From NCBI GenBank assembly GCA_017446155.1, contig JAFSRI010000028.1, forward strand, positions 1-64,000: DNA of 64,000 nucleotides, given 5' to 3'. The stretch comes from Clostridia bacterium (GTDB lineage: Bacteria; Bacillota; Clostridia; Oscillospirales; CAG-272). The position numbers were made by a program, and so were the translations under genes. Position 1 is the first letter of the stretch. Each line of letters begins with the position of its first letter. Shown here piece after piece: positions 43,074 to 51,859 of this stretch. The notes beneath the pieces were generated by a model. The model did not search any database and had not been told where the DNA came from. It worked only from the letters and a program-made list of their open reading frames with translations.

Positions 43074-43104
43074 AAAAGCCGCGTGCATACTGCGCGCGGC
43101 TTTT
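43074..43104. terminator. Bidirectional terminator after the DUF4956 gene
   Basis: AAAAGCCGCG pairs with CGCGGCTTTT. It serves the polyphosphate operon and the convergent DUF4234 gene. Confidence 0.9.
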
Positions 43105-43116
43105 GGCTTTTTATAC

Positions 43117-43503
43117 TTATGCGTGTTGAGCGTTATAAACGGCGTTGGAATCGTTCCAAAGATGAAGCTGTTTTACGAACGCCACAAGCGGTCCGATTGC
43201 GATCAGAGCGCCGACAATCGTCCAAAGCAGCCAGCTGCCGCCCGTCAAGCGCGCCGTCTGCCCCGCTCTTTTAACGTTGTCTGCGAATTTTTCGCATACT
43301 TTATAATTCCAATACAAGCTGTAAATGCCGGCGGTAAGAATCGTGAATATAATAAAGAAAATAAGTCCGCCGACTTTTTTGCCCTTTTCGTCAACAAGGT
43401 TGGCTTCTTGCGCCATTTTGTGAATAAGGTACAGGTCGTATATACCAAGGGTAATTATCGAAAAGAAAAATGCTTTGAAAAATCCTCTGTTTGTTTTTAA
43501 CAT
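43117..43503 (-). CDS. DUF4234 membrane protein
   Basis: The 128-residue protein has three to four predicted membrane spans and the DUF4234 patterns FFSIITLGIYDLYLIHKM near 13 and ILTAGIYSLYWNYKVCEKF near 55, which are two copies of the same motif. The C-terminal part (GGSWLLWTIVGALIAIGPLVAF) is hydrophobic. Function unknown. AAAGGAGAACATACAAA leads to the ATG, and the gene has its own promoter. Confidence 0.85.
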   Translation of the reverse strand: MLKTNRGFFKAFFFSIITLGIYDLYLIHKMAQEANLVDEKGKKVGGLIFFIIFTILTAGIYSLYWNYKVCEKFADNVKRAGQTARLTGGSWLLWTIVGALIAIGPLVAFVKQLHLWNDSNAVYNAQHA

Positions 43504-43548
43504 TTTGTATGTTCTCCTTTTGTTTACCGTTGTCGGTTTTGTATTTTT

Positions 43549-43577
43549 ATTATAAATTATGAATAATCTCTTGTCAA
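43549..43577 (-). promoter_or_regulatory. Sigma-A promoter of the DUF4234 gene
   Basis: On the minus strand: TTGACA (43577-43572), a 17-base spacer and TATAAT (43554-43549). Confidence 0.88.
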
Positions 43578-43836
43578 GTTTTATCTTCTACTTTATCTGT
43601 TTTTTCTCTCTTATTTATTCCGCCGTCTCTGTTCGGCAATTTTATTTACAAAAGCCTTTATCTTTTTTACAGATTACGCATCCTCTCTACGCTTGTTTGT
43701 TTATGCAAAAACCGCGCTCGTGCGGTGCAAACTCCGCCTCTGCTTTATATATTTATAAAACAACCGCCGATCATGCCAAAGCCCGCTCGTCGCAAAACTG
43801 CATTTTTCTTAATTTTTTTGTGCGGTGCATGTATGC
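43578..43836. other. Intergenic region between divergent DUF4234 gene and mnmA
   Basis: It is A/T-rich with no gene or repeat that I can support; short plus-strand frames lack ribosome binding sites. Confidence 0.5.
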
Positions 43837-43865
43837 TTGACAACATTATATAAATATGATAAAAT
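43837..43865 (+). promoter_or_regulatory. Sigma-A promoter of mnmA
   Basis: TTGACA, a 17-base spacer and TAAAAT. Confidence 0.85.
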
Positions 43866-43911
43866 CTCTTTTGTAAAATTATATGAAGGCACAAATCGGA
43901 AGGTTACGGAT

Positions 43912-44973
43912 ATGAAAGCACTTATCGCCATGAGCGGCGGAGTTGACAGCAGCGTTGCGGCGTTGCTTACAAAGCAAAAAGGATTTGACTGCGTCGGCTG
44001 TACTATGAAACTTTACAGCGACAAAGAATATGCTCAATCGCAAGGGAAAACGTGTTGTACGGCGGATGACGTCGAGGACGCGCGCAGCGTTGCGAGTCGT
44101 CTTGACATGCCGTATTACGTTTTTAACTTCACAGACGATTTCAAAGAAAAGGTTATAGACGACTTTATAAACTGTTATTTTTGCGGAAGAACGCCTAACC
44201 CGTGTATTGAATGCAACAGAATAATGAAATTCGGCAAGCTCTACGAGCGGGCAAAACTAATCGGGCGCGATTATATAGTTACGGGTCATTATGCGCGTAT
44301 AGAGAAAACCGAAAACGGGTATTTGTTGAAAAAAGCCGTCGATGAAAGCAAAGATCAAAGCTATGTGCTCTATTCTCTCACCCAAGAGTTGCTGGCGCAC
44401 ACGCTTTTTCCGCTTGGCGAGCTGACAAAAGCGGAAGCGCGCAAAATAGCCGAAGAAAACGGTTTTATCAACGCAAACAAGCCTGACAGTCAGGACATTT
44501 GTTTCGTCCCTGACGGCGACTACGCAAAAGTGATAGAAAAATATACGTCGAAAAAGGCTGAACCGGGTGATTTTGTCGATAAAGCCGGAAACGTCCTCGG
44601 GCGGCACCGCGGCATTATCCACTATACGATAGGTCAACGAAGAGGTCTCGGCATATCGTCCGACGCGCCGCTTTATGTTTGCGGCATCGACGTTGAGAAC
44701 AACACCGTAATATTGGGGCGCGACAGCGACCTTTTTACAAAAGAGCTGAACGTCCGTGATTTCAACTGGATCTCGGGCAATGTGCCGACGGGCGAGATTT
44801 GCTGTAAGGTAAAAATACGCTATAAGCACCAAGAGCAGCCCGCCACAGTCATACCGACAGGAAACGATACGGTGCGCGTGATATTCGACGAACCTCAGCG
44901 AGCAATAACTCCCGGGCAATCGGCCGTAGCATACGACGGGGAGGTTGTTCTCGGCGGCGGAAAGATATTCTAA
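43912..44973 (+). CDS. mnmA: tRNA-specific 2-thiouridylase MnmA
   Basis: MnmA adenylates and thiolates U34 of tRNA-Lys, tRNA-Glu and tRNA-Gln, taking sulfur from a cysteine desulfurase relay. The 353-residue protein has the PP-loop MSGGVDSS (6-13), the first catalytic Cys in GRTPNPCIECNRIMKFG near 90, the second Cys in DSQDICFV near 190, and the C-terminal OB-like domain after GQRRGLG. I start at 43912, preceded by GGAAGG; the frame opens upstream at 43825 but lies across the promoter. It is a single-gene unit with its own terminator. Confidence 0.96.
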   Translation: MKALIAMSGGVDSSVAALLTKQKGFDCVGCTMKLYSDKEYAQSQGKTCCTADDVEDARSVASRLDMPYYVFNFTDDFKEKVIDDFINCYFCGRTPNPCIECNRIMKFGKLYERAKLIGRDYIVTGHYARIEKTENGYLLKKAVDESKDQSYVLYSLTQELLAHTLFPLGELTKAEARKIAEENGFINANKPDSQDICFVPDGDYAKVIEKYTSKKAEPGDFVDKAGNVLGRHRGIIHYTIGQRRGLGISSDAPLYVCGIDVENNTVILGRDSDLFTKELNVRDFNWISGNVPTGEICCKVKIRYKHQEQPATVIPTGNDTVRVIFDEPQRAITPGQSAVAYDGEVVLGGGKIF

Positions 44974-44996
44974 AATCAACCGTGATTTGAACATTT

Positions 44997-45026
44997 AAAA
45001 AAGTCAGGCGACAGCCTGACTTTTTT
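44997..45026. terminator. Bidirectional terminator after mnmA
   Basis: AAAAAAGTCAGGC and GCCTGACTTTTTT pair around GACA. It also lies 57 bp after the end of the minus-strand lipid operon. Confidence 0.92.
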
Positions 45027-45082
45027 GATTTTTTCAAGCGGCAAATCAATCGCCTTTCAAAAACTCGGTTTATTAAGTAAAA

Positions 45083-45673
45083 TCACACGTTGTTTTCTGC
45101 CTTTACAGCCTCGTCTTTTTTAGCTTTGAAATAAAGATATTTCAGCGACGGGGTGTTGTTTCTGAGCACCGCCACAGGCATCATGCTCAACACAAAGTTT
45201 ACAACAAATATAGGAAACCAAATTGAAAATCTGCCGCAAAACGGAATGAAAGCTATAACAAAACCCAGCAGGGCGTTAGCAAGATGTATCACCACGCCGT
45301 AGTTTGCTTCAAGCACAAACCGCGCCAGATATGCCGCGTCGCCGGCACTCTTTATTTTGTCCTTGTGAAAACCCGTAAAACCGCCTAGTTCCGGCACCTT
45401 GTCTTTCCATCTGTTTACTTTTATCTTTCTGTAAAAACCGCGCTCCTTTTGCCCGACGTTAAACGTGTTTTCTTTCACGCAAAACAGTTTTTCGGGTAAA
45501 GCTCTGCGAATGAACAGCGCCACAAGTCCGTCGACGGCGATAACACTCGCCGTTCCGATAACGGAAGAAAGCGCGATTTGAAGCACGTCTTTCAGTTCCA
45601 ACGGAAGCGAAAACAATGCGTTTAACAGTATTATCAAGATATTCGCCGCAATTATCACTGTCAGGTATAACAC
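45083..45673 (-). CDS. CrtO-like acyltransferase family membrane protein
   Basis: The 196-residue protein has two N-terminal spans (about 3-57), a cytoplasmic loop with the pattern RKIKVNRWKDKVPELGGF, and two C-terminal spans (about 125-165). This is the layout of the family typified by CrtO, which acylates the glucose of staphyloxanthin. The match is by pattern only. GTG start at 45673 with GAGGTAAAGCC upstream; it overlaps the PlsC-like gene by 13 nt. It is the last gene of the FakA-FakB-GT8-PlsC unit, which suggests transfer of an acyl group to a glycolipid. Confidence 0.6.
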   Translation of the reverse strand: MLYLTVIIAANILIILLNALFSLPLELKDVLQIALSSVIGTASVIAVDGLVALFIRRALPEKLFCVKENTFNVGQKERGFYRKIKVNRWKDKVPELGGFTGFHKDKIKSAGDAAYLARFVLEANYGVVIHLANALLGFVIAFIPFCGRFSIWFPIFVVNFVLSMMPVAVLRNNTPSLKYLYFKAKKDEAVKAENNV

Positions 45674-46518
45674 GGCTTTACCTCGCTCTCTGTCGTATAT
45701 TCGAGCTTTTCTCCATAGAAGCTTTCATATACTTCTTTCCACATCTCATAATTTTTCTTTGCCATCTCAACGGAGTTTTCCCTCACCGTGGCGTCTGCTT
45801 TCGGATATATCGCCGGAAGAATATTCACCGTGTATGCCTGAACGGCAAAGCCGTCGTCGCCTATTTTGTCGGTGTCTTCAAGCGTTATAAACACGGGAAG
45901 CACCGGGACATTGTTTTGCGATGCAAACCTGAAAGCGCCGGTTTTAAGCGGGCGAGGCTTGCGGTAGTTCCACCACATTCCCTGCTCGGGATAAATCAAA
46001 ATCTTCTCTCCTTTTTTCAGCAATACGCTCACAGCAGACGAAAATTCCTTAAACACCGCAACCGACGACGCTATCGGCAACGTATTGCAGTTTCTGAAAA
46101 GATACCCGTAAAGCCCGCCGTACGTCGTATAGTTGCCCTCGCGAATAACTTTATATAAATTCTGCCGTTTCATATGCGGCTCTATCGCCTTGTATACGGC
46201 GTAGTTATCAAACGGATTGAAATGATTTGCGGTTATCACAACGCCGCCGTCCTTTACGGCGATAAAGTTTTCAATTCCCTTTATTTCTTTTATCACAAGT
46301 TCTCCGCGCTTGATACATTTTTCAAAAAAGTTTTTCCCCACGGCGTTCGCTATCTTTGTGCCTATTTTTGACGACAGCTTTTTCTGTGTGTAATCACATT
46401 CGCCCGGATCAAGCGGCCGTGTCGGCGGATCGTTTTCAAGATCCTTATAAAACCAGCCGTTTTTTTCATATTCGGCCATTTTTTCAAGCACTTCCAACCG
46501 TTCTTTTGACTGTTCCAT
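45661..46518 (-). CDS. PlsC-type acyltransferase
   Basis: LPLAT-family enzymes transfer acyl chains to glycerophosphates or other acceptors. The 285-residue protein has the catalytic motif as NHFNPFDNYAVY near 97 (NHX4D), a substrate-binding segment near GGLYGYLFRNC, and the block YPEQGMWW near 170. A PlsC homologue normally makes phosphatidic acid, but the N-terminal 60-residue extension and the context leave other acceptors open. GGGAGGATAAC precedes the ATG. It lies between the GT8 gene (20-nt gap) and the CrtO-like gene (overlap). Confidence 0.82.
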   Translation of the reverse strand: MEQSKERLEVLEKMAEYEKNGWFYKDLENDPPTRPLDPGECDYTQKKLSSKIGTKIANAVGKNFFEKCIKRGELVIKEIKGIENFIAVKDGGVVITANHFNPFDNYAVYKAIEPHMKRQNLYKVIREGNYTTYGGLYGYLFRNCNTLPIASSVAVFKEFSSAVSVLLKKGEKILIYPEQGMWWNYRKPRPLKTGAFRFASQNNVPVLPVFITLEDTDKIGDDGFAVQAYTVNILPAIYPKADATVRENSVEMAKKNYEMWKEVYESFYGEKLEYTTESEVKPCYT

Positions 46519-46538
46519 GTTATCCTCCCTTTCTTAAT

Positions 46539-47456
46539 TTATATCAATGCGGCTTTGAGTTCTTTTTCGGTCTCGCTTACCGCCAGCGCCGAAAGTCCCT
46601 TTGCCTGCGCTTCGTCTTTTGCAACCTTTTCCGGCGGATAGCTTTCTCTTTCCGCTAAAAGTTCCTCATAATACACCGTTTGCGCGGCGTATTTCCAAAA
46701 ATAATTCTCGAATTTTACTCCGGAATAATGCCACGGTTTATAGTTCAGTTTATAATGAACGAGCTTAGGTTCGTCTTTTGGTGTTGTAAAATGCGGCGAT
46801 CGGTTCCAATGCTCATGCAGATATTGCACGTCGCCGTGACAAATAACGTTGAGATAGTCCTGATCTTGCGCCACGGGATATTTTTTAATCTTGTTCAGCG
46901 TCATAAACTGCCCCATGATGTTTTTTTCTCTCATCTTTTTGAGATTCATCACAAGTATACCGGCGTTAAAATATTCCTCAGGCGCTATTTTCAGCGCCAC
47001 TCTCGTCCACTCGCGGAATTCGTCCGTCGCGACGACGAAATCCTCTACCGCCGCGCCGAGTATTTTCCCGTCGATGTCGGTTGAGAACAGCTCGTCGATG
47101 TCGGTAGTAAGTACAACGTCGCAATCTATGTAAAGTCCTTTTTCATACTGCGGGAAAAGTTCCGGTATAAAAAATCTGTAATACGTCGTCGCCGTGTAGT
47201 AATCGCGGAGCTGCAAGCTGTCCTTCATACTCTGCATTTTCTCTTTGACGTTTACAAATTCTATGCTTATATTTTCAGTCTGCATCGCCGACAGGTGTTT
47301 GGCGTTCTTTTCGCATATATCGGTAATCAGCACATGCATGCTGTATTTTATATCGGCTGAGGCGTGCGCTTTGATTGACTGTATCGCCACCGCCAGATAC
47401 GGCGCATAAAAATCGTCGACCGCAAAAAATATCGGTATTTCTTTGTTAAAATTCAT
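46539..47456 (-). CDS. Family 8 glycosyltransferase
   Basis: GT8 enzymes are retaining transferases that use UDP-sugars. The 305-residue protein begins with the GT8 strand IPIFFAVDDFYAPYLAVAI, has the metal-binding DxD as YIDCDVV near 97, then YFNAGILVMNL near 145 and DQDYLN near 177, and a late His in HYSG. The C-terminal tail is Ala/Glu-rich. Start at the ATG at 47456 with AAAGGATAAAACG upstream. In an operon with fatty acid kinase and acyltransferases it probably glycosylates a lipid, but the acceptor is unknown. Confidence 0.88.
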   Translation of the reverse strand: MNFNKEIPIFFAVDDFYAPYLAVAIQSIKAHASADIKYSMHVLITDICEKNAKHLSAMQTENISIEFVNVKEKMQSMKDSLQLRDYYTATTYYRFFIPELFPQYEKGLYIDCDVVLTTDIDELFSTDIDGKILGAAVEDFVVATDEFREWTRVALKIAPEEYFNAGILVMNLKKMREKNIMGQFMTLNKIKKYPVAQDQDYLNVICHGDVQYLHEHWNRSPHFTTPKDEPKLVHYKLNYKPWHYSGVKFENYFWKYAAQTVYYEELLAERESYPPEKVAKDEAQAKGLSALAVSETEKELKAALI

Positions 47457-47479
47457 CGTTTTATCCTTTCTTTGCCAAA

Positions 47480-48358
47480 TCACTTTCGTCTGACGTCCTC
47501 ATCGCCCTCGAAGAACAGCGCTATCGTTCCGGGTCCTACGTGAGAGCCCGTCACCGGCTCATAGCAAACCATAAGCAGTTCTTTCGGAGGATGATTTTTG
47601 TTTAAAAGTTCGGCGAGATAGTTTGCCTCTTCTTCACAGTCGGCGTGAGCTATGCCTACAAGTTGATTTTCCGGTTCTACCGCGAGCGCATCGTATTTTT
47701 CAGCCAGCGTTTCGATTGCGCGCCGTCTGCCGCGGGCCTTGCCGATGTTGACGATATGCCCCGTTTCGTCGCCTTTCATAAGCGGCTTTAATTGCAGCAC
47801 CGTTCCGATAAACGCCACCGCTCCCGAAAGTCTGCCCGTTCTTTTCAGGTGCATAAGGTCGTCTACCATGAATACCGAGCACATTTTTTTGCAAAAATCA
47901 TTCAACTGTCGCTCAGCTTCCTCAACTTCAACGCCCGCGTCCCTTAACTCCACGGCTTTAAGCACCGGTATTCCTTCTCCAAGCGACGCCGTGAGCGCGT
48001 CTACCAAACACACTTTTCTATCAGGAAATTTTTCCATAAGCTCGGCTGCCGCCAGCCGCAGGGAGTTAAACGACCCGCTGATGCCGGACGACATCCCGAC
48101 GAAAATTATATCCTCGCCGCTCTCGACGACCGGGCGCATGTATTCCACATATTTATGTGGATTTATTTGCGTCGTGTTCACCTTTACCCCTTCGCGTATC
48201 ATGTCGTAAAACGCATGTCCGTCAAACTGTTCGGTGTCAAGGCAAGCGCTTTCCTTGCCGTCATAATAATAGAGGAATGGCACGATATGAATATTCTTTT
48301 CTTTTATCATCGGCGTTGGCAGATTTGCCGACGTATCTGTAAATACAGCAAAACTCAT
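47480..48358 (-). CDS. DegV family fatty acid-binding protein (FakB-type)
   Basis: DegV/FakB proteins hold a fatty acid and present it to the kinase FakA, which makes acyl-phosphate. The 292-residue protein has the N-terminal FTDTSANLP, the phosphate/carboxylate-binding GMSSGISGSFNS near 87, a central lid region (LMHLKRTGRLSG near 166), and the C-terminal EPVTGSHVGPGTIALFF. The gene follows the FakA gene by 16 nt, which supports the FakB role. AAGGAGATACCTT precedes the ATG. Confidence 0.9.
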   Translation of the reverse strand: MSFAVFTDTSANLPTPMIKEKNIHIVPFLYYYDGKESACLDTEQFDGHAFYDMIREGVKVNTTQINPHKYVEYMRPVVESGEDIIFVGMSSGISGSFNSLRLAAAELMEKFPDRKVCLVDALTASLGEGIPVLKAVELRDAGVEVEEAERQLNDFCKKMCSVFMVDDLMHLKRTGRLSGAVAFIGTVLQLKPLMKGDETGHIVNIGKARGRRRAIETLAEKYDALAVEPENQLVGIAHADCEEEANYLAELLNKNHPPKELLMVCYEPVTGSHVGPGTIALFFEGDEDVRRK

Positions 48359-48374
48359 AAGGTATCTCCTTGTT

Positions 48375-50117
48375 TTATTCGGCCACCAGGATATACGGAT
48401 AAACGCTCTGTCCGCCGTTTATCAGATATATTTCTCCGTTTGCAACCTTTTCTTTAAAATAATTTTTCAAAAATTCCGTAACGGACGCGTCCGCTTCCGC
48501 TCCGCAGAAAACAGTCAGCATAAAGCGCTTGACGTTTGAAAACAATTTATCTATAACCCCTGCTATCGCCTTTTTGATGTCGGGGGTCGATATTGCGACG
48601 AGCTTCCCTATAAGCCCCATTATGTCGCCTTTTCTAATATTTACACCGTTTATTGCGGCGTCTCTCACAGCCACCGATATATTTGCCGTTTCAACTTCCG
48701 CCATGCTGTCGTTTATCTCGGCTTCTATCTCGTCGGTGTCACCGCTTGACGTGTCAAACGACGATATTCCGACATATCCTGCGCCTATGCTCTTACTTTC
48801 TATCACTCTCACGTCGGCGTCTTTATACATATCCGCCGCCTGTTTTGCCGCAAGAATAATGTTTGAATTGTTCGGGAACACGAATATATGCTCTGCCGAA
48901 ACGTTTTTAAACGCTTGAAGAAAATCGCCCGCCGACGGGTTGTTGGTCTGTCCGCCGTCGATTACAACGTCGGCGCCGATGCCCTCAAACGTTTCTTTCA
49001 TTCCCTCGCCCGAACAGACCGCCACAATGCCGAATTCTTTTTCAATTACGGGCTTTTCGTCTTTCTTTTCCTCTTCAAGCCCCGTGTGCTGAACCGACAT
49101 ATTCTCTATTTTTACCGTCAAAAACTCGCCGTATCTGCGACAAAATTCAAGCACTTTTTCAGGCGTCAACGTGTGAACGTGAATTTTAACGATACTGCCG
49201 TTCATAAAAGAAACGATGGAATTTCCGACAGACGCCAAAAATGCGTTCAGGTTGTCCATATCAAAATTTATCACGTCGGTTTTGCTGTTTTGCAGTTGAA
49301 GCAAAAGCTCCGTGCAATATCCATATGTCATTTCACTGTCGACGCCGAAGCCGCCGGCTTTTGCAGCCGTGGATTTTTGCATAGCCGAAGGCGCTTCATA
49401 GGTGACGCTCTTTCCTTCAAGTACCGCCGTCATTCCTTCCATTATTTTAAGCAGCCCCATACCGCCGCTGTCAACAACACCCGCCTCTTTCAATATCGGC
49501 AAAAGCTCCGGCGTTCGTTCAAGCGACCTTTCCGCTTCCTCCGTCATATCGCTAAAAACGCTTATTGCGTCACTGTTTTCGTTTATGTTTGCCACCGCAT
49601 ATTCGACGCTTTCTCTCGCCACGGTGAGTATCGTCCCCTCTGCCGGCTTCATTACCGCGCTGTATGCGCGCTTTACGCCTTCTTTCATTGCTCGCCCGAT
49701 TTGTACGGCGTCGGCTTCCGTCATTCCTTCAAGTCCCCTCGCAACGCCGTAAAAGAATTGCGAAAGTATAACGCCGGAATTGCCGCGTGCGCCCATAAGC
49801 ATTCCCTGCGACACAGCCTCCGCCGCTTCAAAAAGCGTAAGTTCCTCGCCTGACAAAGCCGCCGCTCCGTTATCCATGGTCATGCTCATATTGCTGCCCG
49901 TGTCGCCGTCCGGCACCGGAAAAACGTTCAGCGCGTTTATCATCTCCGCGTTTGCCCTGATGTTTGCCGCACCCGCCGTTATTATTTTTGCAAACAGTTT
50001 CCCGTCAAGAATTCCCGTTTTGTTTTTAAGTTCGGATTCAACCGCCGTTTTTTCCATCGCCAAAATCCCTTTCACCGTGGTTAAATATCTTTGCCGCATT
50101 TCAGCGGATTCTTTCAA
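48375..50117 (-). CDS. fakA: Fatty acid kinase FakA (DAK2/YloV family)
   Basis: FakA phosphorylates FakB-bound fatty acids, so letting exogenous fatty acids enter phospholipid synthesis. The 580-residue protein has the N-terminal DAK2 kinase domain (about 37-230) with NALNVFPVPDGDTGSNM near 63 and GARGNSGVILSQF near 108, a middle domain (about 245-345), and the C-terminal DegV-like domain typical of YloV. I use the TTG at 50117, nine bases after GGGAG; an ATG about 60 nt downstream (MEKTAVESE) is an alternative. It heads the five-gene minus-strand operon. Confidence 0.9.
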   Translation of the reverse strand: MKESAEMRQRYLTTVKGILAMEKTAVESELKNKTGILDGKLFAKIITAGAANIRANAEMINALNVFPVPDGDTGSNMSMTMDNGAAALSGEELTLFEAAEAVSQGMLMGARGNSGVILSQFFYGVARGLEGMTEADAVQIGRAMKEGVKRAYSAVMKPAEGTILTVARESVEYAVANINENSDAISVFSDMTEEAERSLERTPELLPILKEAGVVDSGGMGLLKIMEGMTAVLEGKSVTYEAPSAMQKSTAAKAGGFGVDSEMTYGYCTELLLQLQNSKTDVINFDMDNLNAFLASVGNSIVSFMNGSIVKIHVHTLTPEKVLEFCRRYGEFLTVKIENMSVQHTGLEEEKKDEKPVIEKEFGIVAVCSGEGMKETFEGIGADVVIDGGQTNNPSAGDFLQAFKNVSAEHIFVFPNNSNIILAAKQAADMYKDADVRVIESKSIGAGYVGISSFDTSSGDTDEIEAEINDSMAEVETANISVAVRDAAINGVNIRKGDIMGLIGKLVAISTPDIKKAIAGVIDKLFSNVKRFMLTVFCGAEADASVTEFLKNYFKEKVANGEIYLINGGQSVYPYILVAE

Positions 50118-50282
50118 TTTGATTTTCTCCCTTTCGGCGCGTTTTTAATCCGTCGCTTTTCGGAAGATAAATGCCTCGGCTGAGCCGCTTATATGTATAG
50201 CGCCCCGCCGTGTGTAAAAATTATATCAAACAAATTGAAAAAAGTCCCCCTAATTCGACGAGAGAACGCTCTATAATATGAA

Positions 50283-50315
50283 AAAAGCCACTCTACCGAC
50301 GGTAGAGTGGCTTTT
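50283..50315. terminator. Strong hairpin terminator
   Basis: AAAAGCCACTCTACC and GGTAGAGTGGCTTTT pair around GAC; on the minus strand a run of six T follows, ending the XRE gene transcript. Confidence 0.92.
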
Positions 50316-50328
50316 AGAACCTTTATAA

Positions 50329-50955
50329 CTACTGCTTTTTTTTGATTTTCTTCCATTGCTTGTATTTCATTTGCGACCATGCGACGATTATCCCTTGGCC
50401 GGGAACGCCGAGAAGATAAAGCACCCACGGGTTATATCCGAACGCAACGAACGTGATGTGAATTGCGGCAATCGCCGTCCACATAAGAAGTGAAACTATT
50501 AAATAATTCATGCGACGATTGAACCAGATCGTATTCATAATAAGCCAAACGACAGCCGACACAGGCACGGCTATTATAAACGCAAGCCAGTTCGGGTTTG
50601 TCTTTGACACAAGCGACAGCGCAACGAACGCCGCCGTAGCCACAAACCACACAAGCAAAATGCTAAGCCATATTATTGCGGCGTGCACTTTCTGCGAATA
50701 TCTGTGCACTCTTTGTGCTTCCGGCTCAGCCTCGTCGCCCGTGTGTTCAGCTGTCAGCAGGTAATCAACCGTTACGCCGAATATGTCGGCAATGTTTTTA
50801 AGCACCGACACATCCGGGATCGAGTCCGCTCTTTCCCATTTCGAAACGGCTTTGTCGCTGTAATTGAGTTTTTCGGCAAGTTCGAGCTGCGTCAGATCGT
50901 TTGCCGTTCTCAGCTCAAAAATATTTTGAGCTATCACACTTTTTAGTTCTTCCAT
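50329..50955 (-). CDS. XRE-family regulator with membrane domain
   Basis: The 208-residue protein has an N-terminal Cro/CI helix-turn-helix (about 9-65, with LTQLELAEKLNYSDKAVSKWE), a linker, and four predicted membrane spans (about 90-195) with a basic C-terminal tail. Such membrane-anchored XRE regulators are common in Clostridia; signal and target genes are unknown. The gene stands alone between the fakA operon, which has its own transcript, and ohrR. Start ATG at 50955. Confidence 0.85.
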   Translation of the reverse strand: MEELKSVIAQNIFELRTANDLTQLELAEKLNYSDKAVSKWERADSIPDVSVLKNIADIFGVTVDYLLTAEHTGDEAEPEAQRVHRYSQKVHAAIIWLSILLVWFVATAAFVALSLVSKTNPNWLAFIIAVPVSAVVWLIMNTIWFNRRMNYLIVSLLMWTAIAAIHITFVAFGYNPWVLYLLGVPGQGIIVAWSQMKYKQWKKIKKKQ

Positions 50956-51275
50956 ATATTATGTTCCCGATTTTTCCGTTTTTATTGATTTTTATGTTTA
51001 TATTTGATATGCCGAAACGGCGTTATATTTATGTCTTTTCTATAATAAATACATTATATCATCAAAAAATACTTTTGTCAATCAAATAAAATCACGCAAA
51101 AACAGCCCTCGGCGACAAGTTTCGGCGTCGTTTGCCTTTTTTGTGCAGGCAAAAATCTGCCGTGCTTTTTAAAAATGTTTTTTCGTACGGCGCTATCGCA
51201 CAAAATCAATTTGGTTTTCATTTCTTCGACGCCATTTCGCGATAAAAATCGCACGGCGTCAAGTGCAAAACAAAA
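50956..51275. other. Intergenic region between XRE gene and ohrR
   Basis: It is A/T-rich. A 79-codon minus-strand frame (51078-51317) overlaps the ohrR terminator and has no convincing site, so I do not call it. I see no other element. Confidence 0.5.
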
Positions 51276-51300
51276 GTGTGCGGGGGTGTTTCCCGCACAC
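51276..51300 (-). terminator. Terminator after ohrR
   Basis: GTGTGCGGG pairs with CCCGCACAC; on the minus strand TTTTGTTTT follows. Confidence 0.85.
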
Positions 51301-51306
51301 CGTTTT

Positions 51307-51741
51307 TCAGTTGTCAAAATTACCGAGGACTTTATAAAGCAGCCTGTAAAGCGTTATCGCCTCTTCGGGGGTGAGTTTTACGCACCCGGCTATCTTTTCA
51401 GGCACCTCCGTCACCTTCTCGCGCAGTCTTTCCCCCTCGTCCGTTATTTTCACAAGCAGCACGCGTTCGTCGTCTTTTGATCTCTGCCTCGTAACGTATC
51501 CCTTCGCTTCAAGCGATTTCAGAACCGGAGTAAGAGTGCCGCTGTCGAGAAACAATTTTTTTCCGAGCTCTTTTACGCTTAAACTTTTTTCTTCCCAGAA
51601 TACCATCATGGCGATATATTGCGTATACGTAAGGTCAAGCGCATCGAGATAAGGTCTGTATTGCTTTATTACCTCGCGCGACGCCGCATAAAGCGGAAAA
51701 CAAAGCTGATTTTCAAGTTTCAGTGCGTCAAATTCGTCCAT
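51307..51741 (-). CDS. OhrR-type MarR family regulator
   Basis: OhrR represses peroxide-resistance genes until a reactive Cys is oxidised by organic hydroperoxide. The 144-residue winged-helix protein has the diagnostic N-terminal LENQLCFPLYAASRE with Cys14 in the sensing position, and the recognition region SGTLTPVLKSLEAKGYVTR followed by the wing SKDDERVLLVKIT. Tyr residues that sense the oxidised Cys are present in the expected helix (LTYTQYIAM). No ohr peroxidase gene is near; the upstream neighbour on the same strand is a CDF exporter, 118 bp away. Confidence 0.88.
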   Translation of the reverse strand: MDEFDALKLENQLCFPLYAASREVIKQYRPYLDALDLTYTQYIAMMVFWEEKSLSVKELGKKLFLDSGTLTPVLKSLEAKGYVTRQRSKDDERVLLVKITDEGERLREKVTEVPEKIAGCVKLTPEEAITLYRLLYKVLGNFDN

Positions 51742-51859
51742 TTTTATATATTGTCCCTTTCTTTACATCTTTTTCAACACGCCTTCCGGTGTTTTTCCCG
51801 CGAATTATTTGTGCGTATATTGCGGTTTTTATGCACGCGATTTGCAGGTTTGTTTTTTT

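Noticed and set aside
51078..51317. 79-codon minus-strand frame between the XRE gene and ohrR
   Set aside because: It begins inside the ohrR gene end and crosses its terminator; no ribosome binding site and no family I recognise.
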